From Gemmatimonas phototrophica (GTDB taxonomy: Bacteria > Gemmatimonadota > Gemmatimonadetes > Gemmatimonadales > Gemmatimonadaceae), in contig NZ_CP011454.1 of assembly GCF_000695095.2 (NCBI RefSeq), forward strand, positions 3,844,001 to 3,908,000: 64,000 bases of DNA. Reading direction: 5' to 3'. The position numbers were made by a program, and so were the translations under genes. The notes beneath the pieces are model-generated. The model saw nothing but the letters and a program-made list of their open reading frames with translations, did no database searches and had not been told where the DNA came from. This document shows positions 54,739 to 63,847 of the stretch, piece after piece (the stretch's first letter is position 1; each line of letters opens with the position of its first letter).

Positions 54739-56670
54739 ATGACCGACCCACGCGATGCTTATACGGAGGCCTATCTGGCCGCCCGCGACAATCCGGAACA
54801 GTTCTGGGGCGAGGCCGCCCGGGCCCTGCATTGGGATGTGCCGTGGGAGCGTGTGCTCGACGACACCAAGGCGCCGCTCTTCCGCTGGTTCACCGGCGGC
54901 CAGCTGAATACCTGCCATAACGCCATCGATCGGCATGTGGCGAACGGGCGCGGAGCACAGGCGGCGGTCATTTACGACAGCCCGGTCACCAACACCATCC
55001 GCACCATCTCGTACGCAGAGTTGCTGGACGAAGTCGCTCGCTTTGCCGGAGTCTTGCAGTCACTGGGCGTACAACGTGGCGACCGGGTGGTGATCTACAT
55101 GCCCATGACGCCGGAAACACTCATTGGCATGTACGCCTGTGCGCGCATTGGCGCCGTGCATTCCGTAGTGTTTGGCGGATTTGCGCCGCACGAGCTTGCC
55201 GTTCGCATTGATGACGCCGAACCCAAAGTCATCCTCACGGCGAGTTGTGGCATTGAAGTGCAGCGCATGGTGCCGTACAAGCCGTTGCTCGACGACGCAC
55301 TGCGGCTGGCGACCCACCAGCCGGCGCATGTCGTCGTGTTGCAGCGCGACGTACATCGCTGCGAACTCACGCCGGGGCGGGACCACGACTGGGCCCAGGT
55401 CATGCGCAATGCGCAGCCGGTGCCGTGTGTCCCGGTGCTCGCCACCGACCCCTTGTATGTGCTGTACACCAGTGGTACCACCGGTCAACCCAAAGGGGTC
55501 GTGCGCGATCACGGCGGACACGCCGTGGCCCTGCACTGGAGCATGCAACACGTGTATGGCATGCAGCCTGGTGAAGTGTTCTGGGCGGCCAGCGACTTTG
55601 GCTGGGCGGTAGGCCATTCGTACATTGTGTATGCCCCCTTGCTGTATGGCTGCACCACGGTCGTACACGAAGGCAAACCGGTGGGCACCCCCGATGCCGG
55701 TGAATTCTGGCGCGTCATTGAACAGCATGACGTGCGCGTATTGTTCACGGCGCCGACCGCCTTTCGCGCCATCAAGCGTGAAGATCCACAAGGCACGTTC
55801 TTTACCCGTTACGATCTCTCACGCTTTCGCGCGCTCTTTCTGGCCGGTGAACGGCTCGACCCGGATACCTATCACTGGGCGCGGGCGCTGCTGCAGAAGC
55901 CCGTGGTGGACCATTGGTGGCAAACGGAAACCGGCTGGCCGGTGGCGGCCAATTGCCTGGGGCTCACGGCGTTCCCCGTGAAGCCAGGATCGCCCACCAA
56001 ACCGGTGCCGGGGTATACGGTGCAGATTCTCGACGACGACGGTCATGAGGTGCCGCCCAACAAGGAAGGGGCCGTCGTCATCAAGCTGCCACTGCCACCA
56101 GGAACGTTGCCCACGCTCTGGCGCAACGACGCCCGATTCGTGGAGACGTATCTCTCCCGCTATCCCGGCTACTACCTCACCGGTGATGGTGGCTACATCG
56201 ATGAAGACGGATACCTGTTCATCATGGGGCGCGTCGATGACATCATCATCGTCGCAGGGCACAATCTGTCCACCGGGTCCATGGAGCAGGCGCTCTCCGG
56301 ACATCCCGATGTGGCCGAGTGCGCGGTCATTGGCGTGAAGGACGCGCTCAAGACACAGTTGCCGGTGGGGCTGGTGGTCCTCAAGGCCGGTGTGCAGCGC
56401 GACGCCGCCTCGTTGCAGGCCGAATTGGTGCAGCGCGTGCGCGAACAGGTTGGGCCGGTGGCCAATTTCCGTCAGGTGGCGATTGTGGCACGCCTGCCCA
56501 AGACCCGCTCCGGCAAAGTGCTCCGCAAAACGATGCGCGCGATTGCCGATGGTGACGCGTGGTCGGTGCCCGCCACCATCGACGACCCGACCACGCTGAG
56601 TGAAATCACGACGGCCCTGCAACAGCTTGGACTGGCTCGCGCGCCGATCATTCAGATTGGTGGCGAGTAG
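54739..56670 (+). CDS. prpE: Propionyl-CoA synthetase-like acyl-CoA ligase
   Basis: 643 residues from the ATG at 54739. It has the ACS N-terminal segment, YTSGTTGQPKGVV (AMP-binding P-loop), WWQTETGWP (A5), GDGGYIDEDGYLFIMGRVDDII (A8) and LPKTRSGKVLRKTMR with the catalytic Lys that is acetylated for regulation. This layout fits PrpE, which activates propionate. Acetate or another short acid cannot be excluded. A frame open upstream to 54544 is not used because it lies in repeat DNA. A palindromic repeat sits in the leader. Confidence 0.85.
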   Translation: MTDPRDAYTEAYLAARDNPEQFWGEAARALHWDVPWERVLDDTKAPLFRWFTGGQLNTCHNAIDRHVANGRGAQAAVIYDSPVTNTIRTISYAELLDEVARFAGVLQSLGVQRGDRVVIYMPMTPETLIGMYACARIGAVHSVVFGGFAPHELAVRIDDAEPKVILTASCGIEVQRMVPYKPLLDDALRLATHQPAHVVVLQRDVHRCELTPGRDHDWAQVMRNAQPVPCVPVLATDPLYVLYTSGTTGQPKGVVRDHGGHAVALHWSMQHVYGMQPGEVFWAASDFGWAVGHSYIVYAPLLYGCTTVVHEGKPVGTPDAGEFWRVIEQHDVRVLFTAPTAFRAIKREDPQGTFFTRYDLSRFRALFLAGERLDPDTYHWARALLQKPVVDHWWQTETGWPVAANCLGLTAFPVKPGSPTKPVPGYTVQILDDDGHEVPPNKEGAVVIKLPLPPGTLPTLWRNDARFVETYLSRYPGYYLTGDGGYIDEDGYLFIMGRVDDIIIVAGHNLSTGSMEQALSGHPDVAECAVIGVKDALKTQLPVGLVVLKAGVQRDAASLQAELVQRVREQVGPVANFRQVAIVARLPKTRSGKVLRKTMRAIADGDAWSVPATIDDPTTLSEITTALQQLGLARAPIIQIGGE

Positions 56671-56678
56671 TCCATCGT

Positions 56679-57266
56679 TCAGCGCCGCCGCCCACCGCCA
56701 CCGCTGCGACCGCCCACGACAATCGGCACGCCGACAAAGCCGCTGTAGAACGGGCGATATCCAAAGCTGCCGAACCCGCCGCCCCACATACCCCACGGCG
56801 CAAAGGCGCCGTAAAACCACGGGTCGAAGTACGGATAATTCGCGTACGTCCGGCGCCCCTTGTCCGCATCAGCGCTCACTTCGAGTGGAGCCACCGCCAC
56901 CGAGGCGTTGCCCTGCACATCCTTGCACGCGCGTTTCTCCTTCTCGGCTTTGGCGACCAGCTTGCCATCAATCCAGAGCTCCACGTCCTCCTTGGAGGTG
57001 GAGGTGAATTGCACCTGTTCGTGCGCCGCCAGCGACATGGGCGTCTGCTCGCCACTCTTGGTCACACCGAGCGAGGCTTCGACGGGCTTCTCGCCATCGT
57101 TGCGCAACACGAACGTGTCGTCGCACAGATAGCCGAAGGTGAGCCGCGAAATGTCGGCCACCGCGCTGCGCTGTACGTTGGCAATCTGGGCGTGAACCGT
57201 GGCAGCAGTGGTGGTGCTTGCCCCAACCACCAGGCCAATCATGGTGCGTACGGATATGGACGTCAC
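56679..57266 (-). CDS. Secreted hypothetical with Gly/Tyr/Phe-rich C-terminus
   Basis: 195 residues from the GTG at 57266, with GGAGA about 8 bases upstream. An N-terminal signal (RTMIGLVVGASTTTAATVHAQ) precedes a beta-sandwich-like domain with CDDTFVLRNDGEKPVEASL and VELWIDGKLVAKAEKEKRACKD. The C-terminus from about residue 140 is rich in Phe, Tyr, Trp and Gly, and ends GGRSGGGGRRR. No catalytic motif. Surface or matrix role is a guess. Convergent with prpE across 8 bases. Confidence 0.7.
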   Translation of the reverse strand: MTSISVRTMIGLVVGASTTTAATVHAQIANVQRSAVADISRLTFGYLCDDTFVLRNDGEKPVEASLGVTKSGEQTPMSLAAHEQVQFTSTSKEDVELWIDGKLVAKAEKEKRACKDVQGNASVAVAPLEVSADADKGRRTYANYPYFDPWFYGAFAPWGMWGGGFGSFGYRPFYSGFVGVPIVVGGRSGGGGRRR

Positions 57267-57394
57267 GAGGATCTCTCCTGCTGCGACAGGGCAGCGGGAC
57301 GGGGTACGGCGAGGCGCAGCGACCCGTCGTGGCGCGCGCACTCACCCCAGTGACACCAACCGTACAACGGCACCCTACGCCAGCGCGTGTCCCT

Positions 57395-59596
57395 CTACTT
57401 GCGCAGGAATCCGAACCATGCCGAGGGCAATGGTGCCGTCATGCCGCGCGCCTGCACCTCAGCACGATAGAGCCCCGGCCCGAGGACGCGTCCGTCACCT
57501 CCGCGTGCATCCCATTCAACGGTCCCCCCGCTGTTGGTCGGCACCGCCAGCAGCAAGGTGCCATCGGGAGCGAACACCAGCACAAATCCGTTGGGCGGCG
57601 TATTGGTGAATTGCACCGTCGCTGACGTCCCGGCCCGAATGCCAAACGCCGCAGGCCCGCGTGCGGCGCTGCGCACCATGGGCAGCGGAGACGGTACCCG
57701 CGTCAGCTGTCGGACTCGCGTGTCACTCCCCTCGACCTGCAACAGCGCATCCAGCGCGGTGGCGTAGGCCGGTTCCAGTGCCACGGCCTTGAGCAGGGCC
57801 GTGGAGGCGGTAGCCACCTGCTGCTGCGCCAGTAACGCCAGCCCTAGGTTGAATGACGCGGCAGGAAGACTGGGCTGCTCGGCCAGTGCGGCCGCATACT
57901 CGCGTGTGGCGTCTGCAAGTTCGCCATCCCACTGCAGCACATCGGCGTATTCGGCGCGCATCCAGGCAAGCGCCGGCTGCATGGCCAGCGCGCGCTCGTA
58001 CAGCGTGCGGGCCGCCGAGTGATCGCCAAGCCGCAAGCGCGCCTGCGCCAACGCCCGCAACACATCGGGGCGATCGTCACCAAGACGCACGGCCTTTTCC
58101 AGTGCCTCGGCGGCTTCCTTTTGCCGACCGCGCATCTGATGGGCGACACCGAGCAGAAAATGCGCCTGCGGGTGTGCATCATCGCCCGCCAGCAATGGGG
58201 CGAGTTCCGTGGCAGCCTCGTCGAAGACCTTGCCGTCGTTGGCCAGCGACGCAAAGACGACCTTCCCCATGGCCGTGTAGAGTGCTCCCTCGGGTCCCGT
58301 GCGGTCGCGCGCGAAATAGGGATCAATGGGTCCCGCCACGGAGGTGGCAGATGGGGTATCGCGCCCGGGCACACGAATCCAGTGATCACTGAACGTGCCA
58401 TGCGGGACCGTGCGCTCCTTCACTACCGGCATGTGACAGCCAACACAGTCCGCTGCCGGCGCGTGAGTACGCTTGACGCTGGCTGTGGTGAAGCGCGCCG
58501 TGAGCGCACTCCCCGTGTGACAGGAGAGGCAGGGCTGATTGCGCGTGGCCCTGGTGGGTGGCGCTGCGTGTGGATTGTGGCAGGTGGCACATTCCAGCGG
58601 TTTTTCGCTCTGAACGGCAGCCCGGAAGCACGCGCTCTGCTTGAGGCGGTCGGCGTGCGAGACCAGATCGATGTCGCCACCATTCTTGAAGTACGCGTAT
58701 TGCGCTTCGAGCTGCCGGGCAGGCGTGAAGTCAAACGCCGTGCGCTGTTCGCGCAGCACCGCCACCGAGGTATGCACGTGGCATTGTTCGCACACATCCA
58801 TCCGGCGATCCAATGGCAGGCGCGCCGGATTGACGATGGTGGCGTCGTACGCACGTGGAATGGCCGCAAGAGCGGTGCTGTCACGCCCGGACGACCGGCG
58901 CGTGGCAACATGCAGCGCACCGGGCCCATGACAGCGCTCACAACCGATACCGGGGCGCACTACCGGATATTTGCCTTCGAGATGTGCGGCCGGCGTAGGG
59001 TAGCTGGCGTGACAGGCGATACAGCGGTCGGGGATCACCCGCGAAAAACGGGCATTGTTGATTTCGTAGCCGGGACTGAAATCCCACCCGTGGTTGGCAT
59101 ACCAGGTGAGCGGCAGCTGAAACAACCGTCCGTTCTCTTCGGTGAGGTAGGTGCGCGCCAGCCGCCCGCTCCCTATGACGTAATCGATACGCCGACGCAA
59201 TTCATGGGTGGGCGCAGCCGCATCACCGGGGCGTGTCTCCACCTGCCAGAGCGCCCCGGCGCTGTCCACCACTTTGTAGGCATAGCCGCTGGGGGCATTG
59301 CGCAGCGCCTCGACCATGGCCTGTTCCACGCGCCCGTCGGCGGCCCACGGGTGGAAGGACTTGGCCATGCTATGCTGCGCGAACGATGCCGCCGCCGCTG
59401 CGTGGCACCCCACGCAGGAGGAGTCCCCCACGTACTCCACGGCATTCGCCAGGTTGCGGAATTGGGCCTCCACACTGTCCGGCGCAGAGCGGACCGTGCG
59501 CGGCGGCGCGGGGCGATCACACGCGGCACCGCTGACTGCCGCCGTGAGCGCGAGCAATGCCACGACCGCGCGGAACGGCACAAGGGGAGAGGTCAT
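57395..59596 (-). CDS. Multihaem c-type cytochrome lipoprotein with TPR domain
   Basis: 733 residues. The signal ends near SGAACD, a plausible lipobox. Seven CxxCH haem-c sites lie in the N-terminal 60%: CVGCH (CVG), CIACH, CERCH, CEQCH, CATCH, CLSCH and a second CVGCH. The C-terminal third has helical repeats of the tetratricopeptide type (MRGRQKEAAEALEKAVRLG and the repeats after), ending in a beta-rich domain. It probably carries electrons outside the inner membrane. The tetratricopeptide part suggests a protein partner. Divergent from the FBPase gene by about 45 bases. Confidence 0.9.
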   Translation of the reverse strand: MTSPLVPFRAVVALLALTAAVSGAACDRPAPPRTVRSAPDSVEAQFRNLANAVEYVGDSSCVGCHAAAAASFAQHSMAKSFHPWAADGRVEQAMVEALRNAPSGYAYKVVDSAGALWQVETRPGDAAAPTHELRRRIDYVIGSGRLARTYLTEENGRLFQLPLTWYANHGWDFSPGYEINNARFSRVIPDRCIACHASYPTPAAHLEGKYPVVRPGIGCERCHGPGALHVATRRSSGRDSTALAAIPRAYDATIVNPARLPLDRRMDVCEQCHVHTSVAVLREQRTAFDFTPARQLEAQYAYFKNGGDIDLVSHADRLKQSACFRAAVQSEKPLECATCHNPHAAPPTRATRNQPCLSCHTGSALTARFTTASVKRTHAPAADCVGCHMPVVKERTVPHGTFSDHWIRVPGRDTPSATSVAGPIDPYFARDRTGPEGALYTAMGKVVFASLANDGKVFDEAATELAPLLAGDDAHPQAHFLLGVAHQMRGRQKEAAEALEKAVRLGDDRPDVLRALAQARLRLGDHSAARTLYERALAMQPALAWMRAEYADVLQWDGELADATREYAAALAEQPSLPAASFNLGLALLAQQQVATASTALLKAVALEPAYATALDALLQVEGSDTRVRQLTRVPSPLPMVRSAARGPAAFGIRAGTSATVQFTNTPPNGFVLVFAPDGTLLLAVPTNSGGTVEWDARGGDGRVLGPGLYRAEVQARGMTAPLPSAWFGFLRK

Positions 59597-59641
59597 CTGC
59601 CAACAGTAGCGTTGGAGACACCCCTCCGACAATTGTTCGGG

Positions 59642-60682
59642 ATGCAACGCACCTCGCCCACCGGGGGCCGCCCAACGCTGGCCCAGTTTCTGATTGAGTC
59701 TCATCGCCAGGTTCCGGACGCCACTGGCGACTTTGACGGATTGGTGACGGACATTGCCCTCGCCTGCAAAGCCATCGCGGTGCAGGTGGCGCGCGGCGCC
59801 CTGGCGCAGCCGGCCGGCTTCGTGGAGACACTCAACGGGCAAGGCGACATCCAGCAAGCGTTGGATGTGGCGAGCAATGACCTCTTTCTGCAGGCGTGCG
59901 AATGGGGTGGCCACCTGGCGGGCATGGTCTCGGAAGAGCTCGATGCCCCCTACCCCATCCCCTCCGCCTATCCTCGCGGGAAGTATCTGCTGTGCTTTGA
60001 TCCGCTCGATGGCTCATCGAACATCGACGTGAACATGAGCGTGGGCAGCATCTTTTCCGTACGCCGCGCCCCCCGTGGGGTGGAGGATCCCGTCGCGGAG
60101 GACTTCCTCCTGGCTGGCACAACCCAGGTGTGCGCGGGCTACGCACTCTACGGCCCGGCGGCCATGCTGGTGCTGACCGTCGGCCAAGGCACCCATGCCT
60201 TTACACTCGACCCGCAGCTGGGAGAGTGGGTGCTGTCACATCCGCACATTTCCATCCCGCCGGCCACGCAGGAGTTTGCCATCAATGCCTCCAACCAGCG
60301 TCACTGGGAGCCGGCCGTATCGCGCTATGTGCGGGAATGCCTGGACGGTGCCGCCGGGGTCCGGGGGGTGAATTTCAACATGCGATGGATCGCGTCGCTG
60401 GTGGCCGAAGCACACCGCATCCTCATGCGGGGTGGGGTCTTTCTGTATCCGCAGGACGCGCGGGAGGGGTATCAGAACGGCCGGTTGCGCCTGTTGTACG
60501 AAATTCACCCCATGGCCATGCTTATTGAGCAGGCGGGGGGCTGGGCCAGTGACGGACACGCCCGGGTACTCCCGGTGGCCCCCGAGTCGCTCCACGAGCG
60601 CCGGGCGTTCGTCTTTGGCGCCCGTGACGAGGTGGCCCGCATTGAGCGCTATCACCGGGATGGGGTCGGATACGCAACGTAA
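59642..60682 (+). CDS. fbp: Class I fructose-1,6-bisphosphatase
   Basis: 346 residues from the ATG at 59642. The signature CFDPLDGSSNIDVN, the ABDGSSN-type metal site and MVSEELDAPY agree with FBPase I. NFNMRWIASLVAEAHRILMRGG, YPQDAREGYQNGRLRLLYEIHPMAMLIEQAGG and the final EVARIERYH confirm it. It performs the gluconeogenic hydrolysis of fructose-1,6-bisphosphate. There are no Calvin-cycle genes nearby. The very long frame upstream of 59642 is antisense to the cytochrome gene and not coding. Confidence 0.96.
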   Translation: MQRTSPTGGRPTLAQFLIESHRQVPDATGDFDGLVTDIALACKAIAVQVARGALAQPAGFVETLNGQGDIQQALDVASNDLFLQACEWGGHLAGMVSEELDAPYPIPSAYPRGKYLLCFDPLDGSSNIDVNMSVGSIFSVRRAPRGVEDPVAEDFLLAGTTQVCAGYALYGPAAMLVLTVGQGTHAFTLDPQLGEWVLSHPHISIPPATQEFAINASNQRHWEPAVSRYVRECLDGAAGVRGVNFNMRWIASLVAEAHRILMRGGVFLYPQDAREGYQNGRLRLLYEIHPMAMLIEQAGGWASDGHARVLPVAPESLHERRAFVFGARDEVARIERYHRDGVGYAT

Positions 60683-60857
60683 GCTCGCGACAACCGTAGT
60701 GGGATGCCGACCGTAATGCGCATCATGCCTGGGCAAGCATCTGCTGACTATCGTCTGGTGGGACTCGGCGGCGTCAGCAGGAGAATCCCCGCCTGAACGG
60801 TGAACAGACTTCGGCAACGTTACATTGCCGGGGTCTTTTCTTACCTATGAGGTCTTC

Positions 60858-61928
60858 ATGCTTCGTGTATCGACTCTCAGCGTGGCTACGCTGATACTGG
60901 CCGGCGCCTGCACCCTGCAGCGCTCGGCGCCCTCCACGCCGGGATTCTCCCGTTCTTCGCAGCTCGCCTCCACAGGTGCAGGGATGAGCGCCGATGAGCA
61001 TGTGGCCCACATGAGTAGCGCGGACATGGTGGCCCCCACGGCCACGATGACAGTGGCACAGCAGAATCCCACGTTGCCCGCCAGCAACAACGGCGCGGCA
61101 GAGCGGCTGAAGAACAGCCCGCGCCACGCCGAGTGGGTGAAGATCGCGTACGAGCCCGGCTCTGCCGATTCCCTCATGGCGTGGGTGGTGTACCCGTTCA
61201 GCAAGAATGCGCGGCAAAAGGCGCCGGTGGTGGTCGTCGTCCACGAGATCTTCGGGCTCTCCACCTGGGTGCGTGGTGTGGCCGATCAGGTGGCTGCCGA
61301 CGGATTCATTGCGGTAGCGCCGGACTTTTTGTCGCGCGTTCGCGGTGGACCGAGCACGGTGGAAATGCCGGCCGCCACGGCACGTGGTCTCATCGCCGGC
61401 GTGAACACCGGAGAACGGAACACGATCATCAAGGCGGCGGCCAATTACGCGATGATGCTGCCCAGCGCGCAACAGAAGTATGCGGTGATCGGGTACTGCT
61501 GGGGTGGCACCACGACATGGGCGCACGGCGTGAACGGTGGCCTCAAGGGATTTGCCGGCGGCGTGGCATATTACGGTGCCCCGTATACCAAGGGCGGTAC
61601 GCCGGCGACCGCCACGACGTCGGCCGTCCCGGCATCGGTTGACGCCGATTCCCTGGGAAAGATCTCTCAGCCCATGTTGATGCTGAACGGGACAGCGGAC
61701 GCACGCATTGCCGCTCTGATGCCCGCGATCGACTCGGTAATGAAGGCGAAGGGCAAGACGTACACGGGCGTGAACTATGAGGGGGCGGTGCACGGCTTCC
61801 TGCGGGCGCAGAATGATCCGCGCGCCGAGAACCGCAATGCAGCAGAAGAAGCCGCAAACCTCGCCGCGACACAGGACGGCTGGCCGCGCACGATTGCCTT
61901 TCTCAAGCAGCGGTTGGGTGTGAAGTAA
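60858..61928 (+). CDS. Dienelactone hydrolase family lipoprotein
   Basis: 356 residues from the ATG at 60858, with GAGG about 6 bases upstream. Lipoprotein signal LILAGACTL. After a Ser/Thr/Met-rich region the alpha/beta hydrolase starts at VVVVVHEIFGLSTWVRGVAD. The nucleophile is Cys214 in VIGYCWGGT, as in dienelactone hydrolases, and the late His is in VHGFLRAQ. Such enzymes cleave lactones or esters. The lipid anchor would place it in the envelope. A small hairpin (cggcaa/ttgccg) followed by cttttc lies just upstream at about 60811-60841 and could end transcripts from fbp. Confidence 0.85.
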   Translation: MLRVSTLSVATLILAGACTLQRSAPSTPGFSRSSQLASTGAGMSADEHVAHMSSADMVAPTATMTVAQQNPTLPASNNGAAERLKNSPRHAEWVKIAYEPGSADSLMAWVVYPFSKNARQKAPVVVVVHEIFGLSTWVRGVADQVAADGFIAVAPDFLSRVRGGPSTVEMPAATARGLIAGVNTGERNTIIKAAANYAMMLPSAQQKYAVIGYCWGGTTTWAHGVNGGLKGFAGGVAYYGAPYTKGGTPATATTSAVPASVDADSLGKISQPMLMLNGTADARIAALMPAIDSVMKAKGKTYTGVNYEGAVHGFLRAQNDPRAENRNAAEEAANLAATQDGWPRTIAFLKQRLGVK

Positions 61929-63063
61929 CGTTAGCGCGGCGTTGCTGCAGCATCACTTCGGTGAGGACCTGCTGCAACGCCGCACCGGCTTCGGATGCGG
62001 GGAGAGACTGCAGGGAGTCATCAGGGCTTTCCAGATTGACGCCAGGCGCACGGTACAATCCCCACTGGGAGGCTTTCCCGGTGAGCAACATGTCTACAGT
62101 GGGGACTCCAAAGGCTGCCGCGGCGTGCGCCACACTGGTGTCGGGAGTAAACAGCACGTTGGCGCGCGACACGACCGCGAACGCGTCACGCAGGGAGTGT
62201 GTGGCGACGTACCGCCCCTGCGTGGTTGCCGCGAGAGACTCTCCCAACGCCCGATCGTGCGGCGCCGACATGATGCAGAGTTGCAGGTCGGGGGTCACCG
62301 TGCGCGCGGAGTTAATGACGGCGGCGTAGGAGGCGAGTGGCCACCGGCGCGACGTTTTGCCGGCCGAGATATTCACAAGCAACCGAAGCCGTGACTCGGT
62401 CGTCGCGGCGGACTCGCGGGCGGCGTTCCACACGCTCTCGGCCTGGGCACTCTCGTCATCCCGCAGCACCAGAACGGGGCGGGGATCCCGCAGCGCGGCA
62501 TCGGTACGAAATGGTGCCACGAACAGCGCCAGATGATCAACGATGTGCGCCTCGAGCGGCAGCGAGGGCGTGGCCGGGGAAAAGATCTCGTCGATCCCCC
62601 GCCCCGACGTGCCCACACGGCGACGCGCGCCCGAAGCCAGCATGAGCATCAGCGTGGTCACCGAGGGTGCCGTGGGCATGCAATCCACGACAACGTCGTA
62701 ATCTTTCGCCCGCATCTCCCTCACGATGCGCCACACGTGCGACCACCGTGAGCGGTCGAGCACCAGCACCTCGCGCACTTGCGGTTCGTGCGCCAGCACC
62801 GGCGCATTGGCAGGTGACGCCAGGACGTCCAGCACCACGCCGGGGGCACTGCCAATGGCACGCAGGACGCCCGTGGAGACGATCATGTCGCCGATGCGAT
62901 CGGGGCGCAGAAACAGGACACGTTGCGGCCCGGGACGACGTGGCGTAGCTGGATACCGCGTTCGCAGCCGATCGCGACCGCGCAACAGCGCGGCGAAGAG
63001 GCGCACCATGCGCCGCCGCCACCAGAGCTCCAGTCGTCGGCCCACCCGTTGGTCAGCGGACAT
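61903..63063 (-). CDS. Glycosyltransferase family 9 (heptosyltransferase-like)
   Basis: 386 residues. It has VLFLRPDRIGDMIVSTGVL, the N-terminal GT9 signature. A middle section has ISAGKTSRRWPLASYAAVI, and the C-terminal VLFTPDTSVAHAAAAFGVPTVDML matches the donor-binding domain of ADP-heptose:LPS transferases. It probably adds sugar to lipopolysaccharide or a glycan. Convergent and overlapping with the dienelactone hydrolase (61903-61928). A hairpin (63114-63120 with 63134-63140) lies in its upstream region. Confidence 0.9.
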   Translation of the reverse strand: MSADQRVGRRLELWWRRRMVRLFAALLRGRDRLRTRYPATPRRPGPQRVLFLRPDRIGDMIVSTGVLRAIGSAPGVVLDVLASPANAPVLAHEPQVREVLVLDRSRWSHVWRIVREMRAKDYDVVVDCMPTAPSVTTLMLMLASGARRRVGTSGRGIDEIFSPATPSLPLEAHIVDHLALFVAPFRTDAALRDPRPVLVLRDDESAQAESVWNAARESAATTESRLRLLVNISAGKTSRRWPLASYAAVINSARTVTPDLQLCIMSAPHDRALGESLAATTQGRYVATHSLRDAFAVVSRANVLFTPDTSVAHAAAAFGVPTVDMLLTGKASQWGLYRAPGVNLESPDDSLQSLPASEAGAALQQVLTEVMLQQRRANVTSHPTAA

Positions 63064-63293
63064 ATTCAGCCTGCGCAGTCACTGAGGGTCGTTGGAGACC
63101 ATCTATTCCTTCCCTGCGAAGGACACTGGGATTTTCGCAGAAATGGCACAACATTCATTTAACTTAACGTCGTTTTTCTAAATGCAACACCCACTGGCAC
63201 AATAACAATCCGGAGGCACGTGGGGCGACTGCTGATGAGGAACCGGGCTCGCGCGCGTCGTCCCGCTAAGGTGCGGCCACCGCCGCAACCGAC
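63064..63293. promoter_or_regulatory. AT-rich upstream region of the GT9 gene
   Basis: About 230 bases between the Lrp-family gene end and the GT9 start, both on the minus strand. Part of it (63140-63215) is much more AT-rich than the rest of the window and is the likely promoter area. A 7-bp perfect stem (63114-63120/63134-63140) lies between that and the start codon. No -35/-10 pair stands out strongly enough to call. Confidence 0.4.
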
Positions 63294-63713
63294 TTAGAGC
63301 TTGTGCGTCGACAGCAGCAGACTGGTTTCGGTATTGGCGACACCGCGCACCTTGCCGATCTGCCGGAGGACTTCGTCGAACTCCTGCAGGGTGTCCGTTG
63401 CGAGTTCGGCGACAATGTCCCAGCGCCCGTTGGTGGTGTGCAGGGCGCGCACCTCGGGGTAGCCGCGCAACGTGCGCAGCACCTGATCGGCGTCTCCTTC
63501 CGTGCGCACCATCGTGATGGCCCGAATGCGATGGGACGCTGCTTCCGGCGTGGTGCGCACGGTGAACCCCAGCAGGATGCGCTCCTCAAGCAGCTTGTCG
63601 ATGCGGTTCTGCACCGTCCCGCGCGACACTTTGAGCTGCGTGGCGAGAGTGGAAATCGGTATGCGGGCGTTGGCGCGAAGCAGCGAAATGAGCTGGGTGT
63701 CGAGGGTGTCCAT
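63294..63713 (-). CDS. Lrp/AsnC family transcriptional regulator
   Basis: 139 residues. An N-terminal winged HTH, MDTLDTQLISLLRANARIPISTLATQLKVSRGTVQNRIDKLLEER, is followed by the RAM effector-binding domain (AITMVRTEGDADQVLRTLRGYPEVRALHTTNGRWDIVAEL). It is the short feast/famine type. Divergent from arginase, 134 bases apart, with an inverted repeat between, so it probably regulates arginase and itself, perhaps in response to an amino acid. Confidence 0.9.
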   Translation of the reverse strand: MDTLDTQLISLLRANARIPISTLATQLKVSRGTVQNRIDKLLEERILLGFTVRTTPEAASHRIRAITMVRTEGDADQVLRTLRGYPEVRALHTTNGRWDIVAELATDTLQEFDEVLRQIGKVRGVANTETSLLLSTHKL

Positions 63714-63746
63714 TGGCGTCTTTATTGAAACTGCAGAGATGACCTT

Positions 63747-63777
63747 ACAAACTGTTCAGCAAAGATGAGCAGTTTGT
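63747..63777. promoter_or_regulatory. Candidate operator: 8-bp perfect inverted repeat
   Basis: acaaactg at 63747-63754 and its exact complement cagtttgt at 63770-63777 are separated by 15 bases. It is centred between the Lrp/AsnC start codon and the arginase start codon, and the flanks are AT-rich, as in known Lrp-type operators. This is a binding site candidate for the divergent regulator. Confidence 0.5.
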
Positions 63778-63847
63778 ACGACTGATTGCAATATTTGTGC
63801 ATTTTTCTGTCTTGTTGCTGGCACAGGAAACGCGGCATTCTGTGTTC

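Noticed and set aside
58019-59641. Frame that would extend the FBPase by about 540 residues
   Set aside because: It lies antisense to the haem cytochrome gene and has no family similarity; FBPase begins at 59642.
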